Part shown: positions 44,814 to 56,124 of the stretch, in pieces
Numbering within the stretch: the stretch's first letter is position 1
Layout of the letters: every line of letters begins with the position of its first letter
Source of the DNA: Cymodocea nodosa
Taxonomy: Eukaryota; Streptophyta; Magnoliopsida; Alismatales; Cymodoceaceae
DNA: 64,000 nt
Assembly (NCBI GenBank): GCA_036874045.1
Contig: CM072341.1
Span: 8,692,501 to 8,756,500 of the forward strand
Direction: 5' to 3'
The notes under the pieces: model-generated
The model's input: the letters and a program-made list of their open reading frames with translations, nothing else
Databases searched by the model: none
What the model was told of the DNA's origin: nothing
Position numbers and translations under genes: made by a program

Positions 44814-45216
44814 TTAGTTTTTCAAGAGTCCAATTAAGGCCATACAAAGCCTTAATTTCTGTAGATTCAAAACTTTGGTTAGCATATCTGTTGCATTTTT
44901 AGATCCAGCAATTTTCTGAAGATCTAACCTGTTCTGCTCTATCTCTTCCCTTATGAAATGAAATCTCATTCTCATATGCTTGGATCTTGAATGGAACTTC
45001 GGATTCTCAACTAAATAAATTGTACTTTGATTATCACAGAATAGAATGCTTCTATTCTATTTGTGCTCTAATTCGGTTAGTACATTCTCTAGCCAGATTC
45101 TTTCTTTAGCTGCCTCTACTACTGCAACATATTCAACTTCTGTAGTCGAGAGTGCAACAATACTCTATAGCTTGGATCTCTAGCTAATTGCAATACTTCC
45201 TATGCAGAAAACATAA
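44814..45216 (-). pseudogene. Ty1/copia RNase H C-terminal fragment
   Basis: The minus-strand frame carries LSTTEVEYVAVVEAAKERIW, ILFCDNQSTIYLVENPKFHS, SKHMRMRFHFIREEIEQ and NATDMLTKVLNLQKLRLC, ending in a TAA at 44814-44816. These are the end blocks of copia RNase H. It differs clearly from N, M and E, so it belongs to another copia family, the owner of the adjacent 3' LTR. It is truncated at 45216 against the type-B ORF. Confidence 0.82.
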
Positions 45217-45220
45217 CCTG

Positions 45221-46986
45221 AAGTACTTCTGCTTTAAAGAGTTTGCTAGCTTGGTCAAAGCAGCAAAAGACCAAGGAGATGATGAAGAAATGGTTATAGC
45301 TAAGGCACATATTTTGTATGATGCCATAAAGAAAAGAAGGGCCGAAGAAAAGTTGAGGGCTTAATACAAAATTAAAGTTGAACAGCATCAGGAAGCAGCT
45401 AGATCAATGACTGCAAAAGAAACTGAAGTTGGTCCTTCGAGACTAGTAGTTATAGAAAAAGTTAAACAGGAAGAGCTAGTACCTATGGCTTGAAGGCCTG
45501 CAGAGCCATTTTTGTAGATTTAATCTCAAAAGAAGAAGAGGAAGATCAGGCACAACTAATTAGAAGAAGGAAAGGAAAAGAGATAGTGTCTGAACATCAA
45601 GAAGAAATTAAGCTTGAGCCAACAATATCAGTAGGACCTGTAAAGCCAATTTTATTAAACCTGTTATCCGAATCTGATGAGGAGAAAGAGCAGCAACAGC
45701 AAGAGCAAAGAGAAGAAGAAAAACAGGTTGAAACTAATCTACAGCCTGTACAAATAGAAGATACTGAAATTAGGGCAGAAACTGATTTGCCCATGACTCC
45801 ATCCCAATCTGCCATAGAATCAGAAAGAATAGTGACAATGCAGATTGGTAGTCAGGAGGAAGAAGAAAAAGAAGAGATTGAACAAGAAGCTAAACAAGAG
45901 CATATGGAACAAAAAGGAAATATCTCGACAGATTCCATTGAAGAGCAAAAGACTCTTCAGCAAATTTTGGAAAGAATTCAAGAAAGAAGAGTGGAGAGTT
46001 TTGCTGGCTCACCACCACAGACAGAAGTAGAAGCAAAAAGGTTGGAATCTCTAGATCATTTCCAACACAGTCAACTTCAGCACATGGAAGAGGAAATTCA
46101 AGAACAAACCCCTCTAGAGCAACAAATTCAAATTCCTGACCTGACTAAAGCAACAGTTTTGAGTGAAGTACACTTTTGAAGTCAAGAAGCATATAATAAA
46201 TATCAAGAGATAAAGGGGTACAATATTATTTACAGTAGACTAGTAAACTAGGACGGTATGTAGGAAATCAAAGAATTATTTGAGTTCTAGGGTCTACTGC
46301 AATTTATTTCTCAATAGAAAGGGCATGCAGTATATGAGAATCTAGTGCCCTACTTCTATGCAAATTTGAGAGAAGGAGAAAGTAGTTTAATTTCCAACAT
46401 GGAGCAAGTTGATGTACAGATAACACTAGAGCTTCTCCATAATATTTTCGGATTGAAAAATTAAGGTATAGAAATTTTGGAAGAAACAACTATAGTCGAG
46501 TGAACAGAACAAGTAATAAAGGACTATTTATCTATCAATCCTGGTTTGCCATCATTAAATAGACTGAAGCACTTAAATGGTAAAGCACACATGGTAGCTA
46601 ACATTTTGATTAAAAGTGTCTACCAACGACAAGGCCACGATATTGAACTTAGTCAATTTGTCAAATGGGCCACATATGTAGTTGTGAACAGAATTTAGAT
46701 TAATTGGTCTGTAGTATTTATCTCCAAGTTAAGAGCAATAAAGAAGAAATTATTTTATGGAGATCTGATTCCACTACTAATGGTGTATAGTATTGATTTC
46801 ACGAAATGGGCATCCAAAAGGATAAGATCAAGAACCATTTCAGTGAAAGAATACAGAAATTATGCTACTACTGAAGTACCTGTACCTTCTGAAAGTATTA
46901 CAGGAGTTGTAGAGAGGATAAATCAATTAGAGCAACAACTAGAGAAACTCTAAAAGGAAGTAGATGAACTTAGGAAGAAGGATTAA
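45221..46986 (+). pseudogene. Extra retrotransposon ORF, type B, fragment 2
   Basis: The main open stretch is 45490-46179. The whole frame runs to a TAA at 46984-46986 with stops, several TGG-to-TGA/TAG type (46177-46179 for example). Order: LKEFASLVKAAKDQGD start, Glu/Gln-rich middle, the ELFEF...YENLVPYFYANL...LLHNIFGLKN domain (46260-46470), LNGKAHMVANILIKSVYQRQGHDIE, and a C-terminal coiled coil with LEQQLEKL. It is homologous to 15541-16867 and, in the last half, to the extra ORFs of M1 and E. No membrane or enzyme motif. No pol precedes it. Confidence 0.68.
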
Positions 46987-47324
46987 ATTGTATTGTTCAT
47001 CTACTTATACTTATACTTGTATTAAAAATATCTAACTGAATGTAAATGTAACTATTCATAAAAATGAATGAATATTTTTTAGATGTTTTTACATTCGTGT
47101 TTGAGAATGAATGATATAATTGATGAACTGTATTGAATATTATATAATTGTTTAAACAATGTGCAAGACTATTTAAAAGATTTACAAATTTTATGAATGA
47201 CGTGATTAAATGCATGATAATTGGTTAATGCTTGAATATATCTACATGCTAAAAAGTAAAATGTAAATTCTGCACAACAGGAAATGAACTGTAAGTTAAA
47301 TATGCATATAATGCTCAAATTTAA
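46987..47324 (+). other. Region between type-B ORF and element E
   Basis: AT-rich non-coding DNA, probably the 3' flank of the type-B ORF. No polypurine tract precedes E's LTR and no gene is seen. Confidence 0.6.
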
Positions 47325-48971
47325 TGTTGAGTATTTTTGTTTTGATGATGTGTGTTGAATGAAAATAATCATATTTGCTCAATTACTATTGCTTGTGAAA
47401 AGAAATTAAAATCATTAATTAATACAGAAAAAGCTTACTGATATAAATACTTGTCTGTATTGGATCTGAAGTTAATAACTAGTTGTTTCATTGCATTAAT
47501 TTCTCATTTAGCTAAACGTTAAGTTAACGTGTGTTTTTATTGAAAAGCATGATATGTTTTAATGTTATATCTTCTGTATCATGAACAGTGCATGTTTAGA
47601 CAACTCCTTAAGTTAGAGTTTTGTTTGTATAGAGGTCATGTGAGAACTTGTTAAGTTAGAGGCTTAAAGGTTAAAATAGGTCACGTGATAACTCGTTAAG
47701 TTAGTGAGTAAAAGAAGAGACGAACTCGTTAAGTTAGTGTTATATACGTGGTGAAATTATAAGTTATGAATGTTGTATTGTATCAAGTGAGGTGCACATG
47801 TTTAATTCGTTAAGTTAACATAACTAAATGCGTTGAGTTGCTATATTGAACACTAAGGCAACGCGTTAGGTTAGCGTTATAAACTTAAGTTGTTATTTTT
47901 TGCACGTGGTAAAATTCTTATTATAAAAACATTTGTTTATTACTGGTTCGTTGAATTATCATAACACAACGGAAATGGTTCGTTGAGTTATCATAACACA
48001 ACGGAAATGGTTTGTTGAGTTATCATAACACAATGGGGATGGTTCGTTGGGATAGCATAACACCACGGACTTAGTTTGTTGAGTAAGCTACAGTACTTGT
48101 CACGTGAAATGGCACATGAGGAACTCGTTAAGTTAGAAATGTTAAGTTATATATATACTTGTGTTACTCGTTTAGTTAACATTAAAGTAACGACTTCTTA
48201 TTACATTGATGAAAAACTTTTGGACGAGAAAGTTTATTTTGCAGGAAATTTTTTAGAGATCCAAGACTGATGATTAAAGAAAATTTGAAATATAAACGTG
48301 GGTTAGAACATTTGTGTTTCGATGAAGGAAAAAGAAAAGATGTGGAGAAGTGGAAAACTGGTAGTGGTTAAACGTGAAGGATATGCATGAAATGAAGATA
48401 CAGTATAAAAGGCATAGAATTCTCGTTGATCAATTTATCCTTGCACACAAAAAGAAAAATCTTTTCAAGGATTAAAACCATCCCTGCACACCAAAAGAAA
48501 AATCTTTTTCAGGGATCAAAAACACTTTTGCAGGAAAAATCTCTCAAGTGGAAGAAAGTTCAGTGAAGCATAAAAAGGTAAGATTTTCGTCACTGAAGAT
48601 TTGAAGTATCAGAAGAAAGCAAATTCGGTGAAGCATGAAAAGACAAGATATTCGTCACTGAAGAATTGCTGAAGAAGAAAAAGAAGAAGAAGAAAGATCT
48701 CAAACAGGGAGAAAAGTTTTAAATTCCGCAAATTAGTTTTCTCTGTTTGTAGTTATGAAATTGTTTAGATGATACATGGTATCGAAATATAATTGCATCT
48801 ACAATTTCTGAGGAGAATTGAATTGTATATTGTAATTGAAACATTGAATAAAAATGATTTTATGAAAACAATGTCTCGACTTGTTTTTGAGTTTTAAAGT
48901 TTCAATTATATTTCAGAAAATATTAAAGATACACAATTCACCCCCCTCTTGTGTAGTCATACGATCCTACA
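47325..48971 (+). repeat. Element E 5' LTR
   Basis: TGTTGAGTATTTTTG...CGATCCTACA, 1647 bp, with CACCCCCCTCTTGTG at the 3' end. A TATA box TATAAAA is at 48404-48410. Upstream are CTCGTTAAGTTAG motifs, CACGTG boxes (several decayed to CATGTG) and a 32-bp palindromic array. Downstream of the TATA box are short tandem duplications (GCACACAAAAAGAAAAATC at about 48443-48540 and TTCGTCACTGAAGA at about 48588-48665). Confidence 0.93.
47945..48072 (+). repeat. 32-bp palindromic tandem repeat in E's LTR
   Basis: Four units start at 47945, 47977, 48009 and 48041, exactly 32 bp apart. Each contains GGTTCGTTGAGTTAT then ATAACACAACGG, arms that pair with one mismatch around a single-base centre. The fourth unit is more diverged. 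Spacers are part of the repeat, not unique. Confidence 0.88.
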
Positions 48972-48973
48972 AG

Positions 48974-48985
48974 TGGTATCAGAGC
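48974..48985 (+). other. Element E primer-binding site
   Basis: TGGTATCAGAGC, two bases after the LTR end, complementary to initiator tRNA-Met. Confidence 0.96.
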
Positions 48986-49171
48986 TTTGTGAATAATCTT
49001 TGATATAAAATCGATACCAACTTATTTAATATCATTACTTATTCTACCTTCCTTGTTTTTAAACAGAAATTAATATCTGAGCATACATTTAACTTTCTTG
49101 ATTTAAGGCTCAAATTCTTTTAAAGTTTGTAGACTGTTTAAAATCAAATAGGTTGAAAAATCTAAGGTAAA

Positions 49172-51430
49172 ATGCCTACTAGAAATGGTAATTTTTCTTT
49201 ATATGAAGGCCAAAATCTTAATCGTCCTCCTTTATTTGATGGAATACATTTTGAATATTGGAAATATAGGATGACTATTTTTCTTCAAAGTATAGATCAT
49301 AAATTGTGGTTCATGATTTCTAAACCATATACTCCGTTAACTACCCCTTATAATACTTGGACAATTATTGAAAAAGAAAATGAAACTCTGAATGCTAAGG
49401 GCTTAAATATTTTATTTTGTGCATTGAGTTATGAACAGTTTAGTAAAGTGTCGGCATATAAATCTGCTTATGAGGTGTGGCATGCATTAAAAGTTTCACA
49501 TGAAGGTACTTCTCAAGTTAAAGAGACTAAAATAAACATGTTGATTCATAAGTATGAACTCCTTAAGATGCATGAAGATGAAAATATTTCTGAGATGTTT
49601 TCCAGATTTCTTGATATCATAAACTCTTTAAAATGTTTAGGAAAGAATTTTGAACAGAAGGATTTGGTGAGGAAAATTCTCAGATCCCTAAGTTCTAAAT
49701 GGTCTCAGAAAATAACATCAATTTAGGAATCACGAGATTTAAATGTTTATACTATGAATGAACTTATAGGAAATTTAACAGCTTATGAAGTTCAATTAAA
49801 TGAATCACTGAGTCACAACAAACTAAAAATGAAGAAAGAAATAGCCTTCAAAATTAATTCAGATTCTGATATATGTACTGATTCTGACGAGGATTTGATT
49901 TTGCTGACTAGGAAATTCAAGAAAGCATGGAAAGCTAGGAAACAGCAAATGAACAAAAATGATAAACCCTCAACGTCAAAATCATTGAATGACAAGAATT
50001 CTTCATCTAGAAAGTATGTATATTACAACTGTAAGAAACTTGGACATCTTTCTCTAGATAGTTTTATGAGGAAAAATGAAAAGCAAAGTAGGACAAATCA
50101 GAAGAAGACGGCTCAGAAAACTTAGAAAAAGTTTTACAAGAAAAAGGCTTTGAAGGTCACTTGGGATGACACGTCTGAAGAGTTTGAATCTGAGGAATCA
50201 GCATCAAAATCTTCACATTCAGAAGGAGAACAAGAGTTAGAAGACGTTGCTCATGTGTGCTTCATGGAAGATGAGTCTGAGGTAATATCTGATCCTGAAA
50301 GTCATTCAGATTTCAACTTTGATGAATTATTATGTGCTTATCATGCATTATTACAAAAACTTAAAGTATGTAAACTGGAAAATAAGAATATTAGAAAATC
50401 TTCATCCATTATGGAAGAAGAAAATTGTTTCTTGTCTACTACTTTAGAAAAGTTTAAATGTGATAATGAAAATCATGCTAGAGATTTGCAAAAATTTAGA
50501 TTTAATGAATGTATCTTGCATGAACAAATACAGAATATAAATGCTGAAAAATTAAAGATAGAATCTGAAAATGAAATGTTGAGAAATAATATAAATGAAC
50601 TTGAATTAGAGATAGAAAAATTAAAACTGAGAGAGCAAGATTTAAATTCTACCTTTGAGAAATGAAATTTAAGTCAAACTAAGTTAGACAAACTAACTAG
50701 TACCCCTGCGGTGTCTTATAAATTTGGCTTAGGATTTGATTATCCTGAATATCCTGAATTTCAAGCCAATAAAGGATTTATTAGTTGTAGTTCAAGTAAA
50801 TCTAAGACTAAAATTCCTTTTATTATGAAACAAGGTAATAAATATGTAGAAGTAAGTACTTCAAGGGATGAATCATGCAGTAATAATATAAATCAATGTG
50901 ATTTGTCAAATTGTACTTCTAACATGACTATAAATGTTTCTAAAAATCTTGTTTCTTGTTCTGGAAATTCAGTTTCTAATGTTTCTAAAATTTCAAACAA
51001 TTGTAGTAAACTGAAAATTCAGAAACCTAAGCAAGTAATTCAATACACTAGTATTAGAGCAATTACTCATTCTGCATGTGATAAAACAAAAAATTCTTGT
51101 GTAGAAAAAGATTTTGTATGTACGGAAAGTGTTAATACAAGTACAAAATCTTGGTATGAACTTACAGAAATGTATAAGCATGACCAAAATAAATTAACAT
51201 CTGATAAAAATATGTTTGGTCTTGATTATACTACATCTGAAAACAAAAAGAATGATTGCAAAAGCAATAATGCTATACGTGAGTATGAAGCTAATGATAA
51301 ATCAATAGTACTTACAACTAATAAGAATATAAATGATAATGTTAAACTATTTTTAAACAAAAAGAAGAAATATGCGTTTAATGAACTTGGTCCTCAACAA
51401 CATTGGGTACCAAGAAAAAGTTTTTCTTAA
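49172..51430 (+). pseudogene. Element E gag
   Basis: The ATG at 49172 is the first after the primer site and starts the copia Gag (NRPPLFDGIHFEYWKYRM). One frame spans 2.26 kb with stops at 49724, 50123 and 50663 and ends at TAA 51428-51430 after HWVPRKSFS. The conserved block KVSAYKSAYEVWHALKVSHEG is at about residue 90. The zinc knuckle near 50030 is damaged (YYNCKKLGHLSLDS: first and last Cys lost). A long Glu/Lys coiled coil covers about 50380-50660, and a Ser/Asn-rich tail follows. The large gag with coiled coil is Sirevirus-like. Protease lies in the +1 frame. Confidence 0.88.
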
Positions 51431-51433
51431 TTT

Positions 51434-54400
51434 GTTGTAGGAGGAAACAACATCAAAATGGATCTTGGACAGTGGAGCATCAAGTCACATGACCGGACAA
51501 AAAAGTCTATTACAAAATTTTACAAATACCATGAAAGGAAGTGTAACATTTGGAAACAAAAGGAAAGATAAAATCATAGGTATGGGCAATGTTCAAATAA
51601 CTCCTACTTGTGTTATTTCGAATGTACTATATGTAGAAAACCTAGGATTTAATTTGCTGAGTGTCATAAAACTAACTGAAAATGGATATTATGTAGTGTT
51701 TGAAGATAATGTATGCAAAATAATTGATAAAAATACAGATGAAATTAAGTTTATTGCTAAAAGAAAAGGTTCTGTATGTTTTTATCTTTACCTTCTGGTG
51801 TAGTTGATTTAAATTCATGTTTGCTAGCTGAAACTAGTGATGCATATCTATGGCATAGAAGGATTGGGCATATAAATATGAGACTGTTACATAAACTATC
51901 TAGAAAACATTTAGTGAGAGGTTTACCAAAGATTAAATACTCAAAGAACTTTATGTGTGATGCATGTGAGTTAGGTAAACTTCACAAAAACTCTTTTAAA
52001 TCCAAAACTAATATTTCAAGCAAGAGAGTCTTAAAACTTATACATATGGATCTATTTGGACCAACAAGAATCATGAGTCTTGGTGGTAAACGGTATGTAT
52101 TTGTTTTAGTAGATGACTTCTCTAGATACACTTGGGTATATTTTTTAGCATCTAAGACAGAAGTTTTTGAAAAATTTAAAATGTTTTGCACTTTTGTTCA
52201 AAATAAGCAAAGTGTCTCTATTCAAAAACTTAGGAGTGATCATGGAACTGAATTTGATAATGATCAAATGGATAACTATTGTAATGAGCATGGCATTGAT
52301 CACAGATTTTCTTTTCCAAGAGCACCGTGTCAAAATGGTGTTGTTGAGAGAAAGAATAGATCACTTCAAGAAATGGCCAGAACTATGTTGAATGAACATA
52401 AGTTACCTCAAAATCTTTAGGCTGAAGTAGTAAATACAGCTTGTTATGTTATTAACAGAAGTCATTTAAGACCTCATGTTAATAAAACTCCTTTTGAAAT
52501 TATGTTTAATAGGGTTCCAAAAATTTCCTATATGAAATCATTTGGCTGCAAGTGTTTTATTCTTAATACTAAGGATAAAAGGGATAAATTTCTAGCCAAA
52601 TCGGATGAAGGAATTTTTGTAGGTTACTCTACTAGAAGTAAAGCCTATAGAGTATATAACAAGACTTCTAGGACTATTGAAGAAACCCTCCATGTAAGCT
52701 TCAATGAAAATTCTCTTAGAGAATCTCAATCTAAAGCTGATAATGATGATATCATCAATTTTCAAAATGAGTTAGAGATCAATAGAGAGATTGATGATTT
52801 ATCTGAGAAAATCAAAAATATGAACTTGAATGATCAAACTAATGATGAAAGTGATGGACTTTCAGATGTTGATGAGAATATTGAGGAAAATCAGAGAAAT
52901 TGGCGTTATTCTTCATCACATCCCATTACTCAAGTCATTGGTAATATTAATGAGGGAGTTAAAACTAGAACTTCAGTAAATTTAAATAGTATTTGTATGT
53001 TTGTTTCTATGGTGGAACCAAGGAATATACAAGAAGCATTATCTGATGAAAATTGGATAGTGGCAATGCAAGAAGAACTAAATCAATTCATCAGAAATGA
53101 TGTATGGGAATTATTCTCTCCACTAGAAAATCAGTCCATAATAGGTACAAAGTGGATCTTTAGAAACAAAACTAACGAAACTGGTCAAATTATAAGGAAT
53201 AAAGTTAGATTAGTTGCACAAGGGTATACACAGGAAGAAGGATTAGATTATGATGAAACATTTGCTGCTGTGGCTAGGTTAGAAAGTATTAGAATATTAT
53301 TGGCCTATGCATGTTATATGGATTTTAAATTATATCAAATGGATTTAAAGAGTGCATTTCTAAATGGTTTAATTAATGAAGAAGTCTATGTAAAACAACC
53401 ACCTGGATTTGAAGATATTAAAAATCCTGATTTTGTGTATAAATTGAAGAAAGCCTTATATGGTTTGAAGCAAGCACCTAGATCATGGTATGATAGATTG
53501 TCTACTATTTTAATAGAAAAAGGCTATATCATGGGAAAAGTGGACCATACTCTTTTTATTAAGAGAGATGGTAAAGATCAGATTGTTGTTCAAATATACA
53601 TGGATGATATAATCTTTGGAGCAACCTCTGATAAGTTGATAGAAATATTCTCTGAAGAGATGACTAATCAGTTTGAAATGAGTATGATAGGAGAACTTTC
53701 ATATTTTCTAGGACTTCAAATTAAGCAAATGGATAAAGGTATATTTTTAAATCAGGAAAAATATGTAGATGAAATGCTTAAGAAATTTAATTTTAATGAT
53801 ACAAGGATTCGAGGAACTCCTACGAGTACTACTTTAAAGTTAGATATTGATGACATAAGAAAATCTATAGATCAAAGAAAATACAGAAGTATGATTGGTT
53901 CTTTACTTTATTTGACTGCTAGTAGACCTGATATTATGTTTGCTGTGTGTGTTTGTGCTAGATTTCAATCTAATCCTAAGGAATCACACTTCATTGTAGT
54001 TAAAAGAATATTTAGATATATACAAGGAACTAAAAATTTCGGACTGTATTATTCTAAGGATAGTTCAATAGATCTTATAGGATATACTGATGCTGATTAT
54101 GTAGGATCTAAATCTGATAGAAAGAGTACCAGTGGCACATGTCAATTATTGGAAAATAATTTGGTGTCATGGTTTAGTAAAAAGCAAAACTGTGTAGCAC
54201 TTTCTACTACAGAAGCTGAATATGTTGCTGTTGCATTGTGTTGCACTCAGATTTTGTGGATAAGGCAAACTTTAGAAGATTTTGGATTATTTTATGATAC
54301 AACTGAGATTTATTGTGATAGTAGTTCTGCAATAAATCTTTCCAAAAATCCTGTATTACATTCAAGAGCAAAACATATAAAGGTTAGACATCATTTTCTA

Positions 54401-54547
54401 AGAGATAACGTAATTAAAAGAAAAATTAAATTAGAATTTTTGTCTAGTAAAAATCAATTAGCTGATATATTTACAAAACCTCTAGATGAAAATACATTCT
54501 GCTACATTAGATTAAATTTAGGTATTTGTAGGCTATGTGATGTGTAA
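51434..54547 (+). pseudogene. Element E pol (protease, integrase, RT, RNase H)
   Basis: Protease: WILDSGASSHMTGQKS (about 51456), in a frame +1 to gag. A second shift near 51776-51800 moves to the integrase frame: LWHRRIGHINM, CDACELGK (HHCC), MDLFGPT, LRSDHGTEFDN, NGVVERKNRS (all three acidic catalytic residues). One stop at 52418 (TAG for Trp). From 52421 the frame is open to the end: FGCKCFILN, RT with YQMDLKSAFLNG, YGLKQAPRSWYDRL, YMDDIIFGAT, RNase H with GYTDADYVGSKSDRKST, STTEAEYVAVALCC, CDSSSAINLSKN and DIFTKPLDENTF. The 681-codon open part (52502-54547) is the longest coding stretch in the window. Confidence 0.92.
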
Positions 54548-56124
54548 AATGCTTAAACTCCACATAAAAAGATAAATATTATTGATGATGTTGTTCACCT
54601 CATAGATATTATATACTTATTATAAATATCTAAAGTAATATCTAAACTGCTGCTTAAGATACTATGTATTTATTGTAAAATCATAGTAGTATCTTATTGA
54701 TTTTAAGTAGTTTATCAATTTTAATAGTTTTTACGATTTTAAGTGGAAGTGTAAATGAAAAACATTAAATACTTCTGACATTCTGAAATTTTGATTAAAT
54801 GTTTTCTTTGAATCAAGGAAAATGCATATGATCATGCATAAATTTGACTTAATTGATTAAACTTGTAGAATAAGTTATATGTAACTCATCTTAAACTATT
54901 AATCAAAAGTATAAGCTTATTGAAACTGATTCATATTCTCAGTATAATCATAGAAGTAAAAATTGTATGAGATTTGCATCTGTATTAATGGAATACATAT
55001 ATACTATGCTTAAAATGAAAAGTGCTTACAAAGTAAAAATCTTTGAGAGTTTATTGATCAGTTTGATCACGAGCCTTTTGTACTTGAGCAGATAGGTATG
55101 TAAGGATTGTTGTCCTGAAAAAGGATTCTTTAAATCTGGCAACCTAAGGTCCTGATTAGATCTGGGATTGTTGATTGAAAGCTCATTACACGGGTACATT
55201 AGAAAGCTCTTGTATGATTTAAGCTTTTCAAACTAACTTTTAAAGAAAATTATCAATATTTACTGTTTTGAAAAGAAAAAGTTATTTCGTTAATTACAGA
55301 TATCTTTGAATCGCATATAGTTTATACCAATATGACTACTGATTTATTGAATCAACATTAGTACTTTTGAAAACATTTATTTGAGATAAATTCTTTTATT
55401 CTCCTTGAATTAATCGAATTGAGTTCAAAGTTGTGTTTTGATTCATATACAGTAGGAATTGATTCTGGAAATCATTTTTGATGATGTCAGGATAACGGAA
55501 GTCTTTGAAAAGAAAATGTAAAAGTATAGTTATACTTAACATCTATGTCACTACAAGTATATTTTGTATTTTGATTGAATATATTTGAAGTATATTTGTA
55601 GGGGGAGCATTAACAATGTCAAAAACAGATTAATATAATTTAAAATACAAATCTTAGTTAATCTAAATTAATGTCCTCTTAAAATCTTGATGAAATAATT
55701 TAAAAAGACAAATAAACTATTTTAGATTCAAAGGACAAAATGTTCAAATAGTTTACAATGTTCTCAAGATAATGTTAAGTTTAGCATGTGTGTTGTTTTC
55801 GGAACGTTTTAGTTGGGAGCATCCGAAAATTGTTTTAAGTGTACTAACTAGACGTTATGTTAGATAAGGTAACGTGGAAAACTGCCTCTAGACAGCGTTT
55901 TACTCGTTAGGTTAGTTAACTCAACGAGTTATACTTGAATATTTCGGGTACCTTGATTGAATAAACTTTATTCAATATTTATTTAATTTCTAAACCCGAC
56001 TTCTCTTCATGTTGAGTTATACGCCTAAAAACCCTATTTAAACACTTATAACACGGGGACTTAGGTTATTTGTAAACTTTGTCAAGAAAATCTTTCCCGC
56101 TTGTTGCTATTACAACCTGCGACG
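54548..56124 (+). other. Pol to extra-ORF spacer of E
   Basis: AT-rich and non-coding. It carries the block TGTAGGGGGAGCA at 55597-55609, then TTAACAATG, as in M1 and M2. From 55790 it holds CGTTAGGTTAG and GTTAACTCAACGAG motifs, and CCCTATTTAAACACTTATAA near 56031 just before the ORF may be a promoter. No gene seen. Confidence 0.7.

Noticed and set aside
47945..48072. CRISPR-like array of palindromic repeats with 32-bp spacing
   Set aside because: There are no unique spacers; the whole unit repeats, and it lies in the LTR of a plant retrotransposon.
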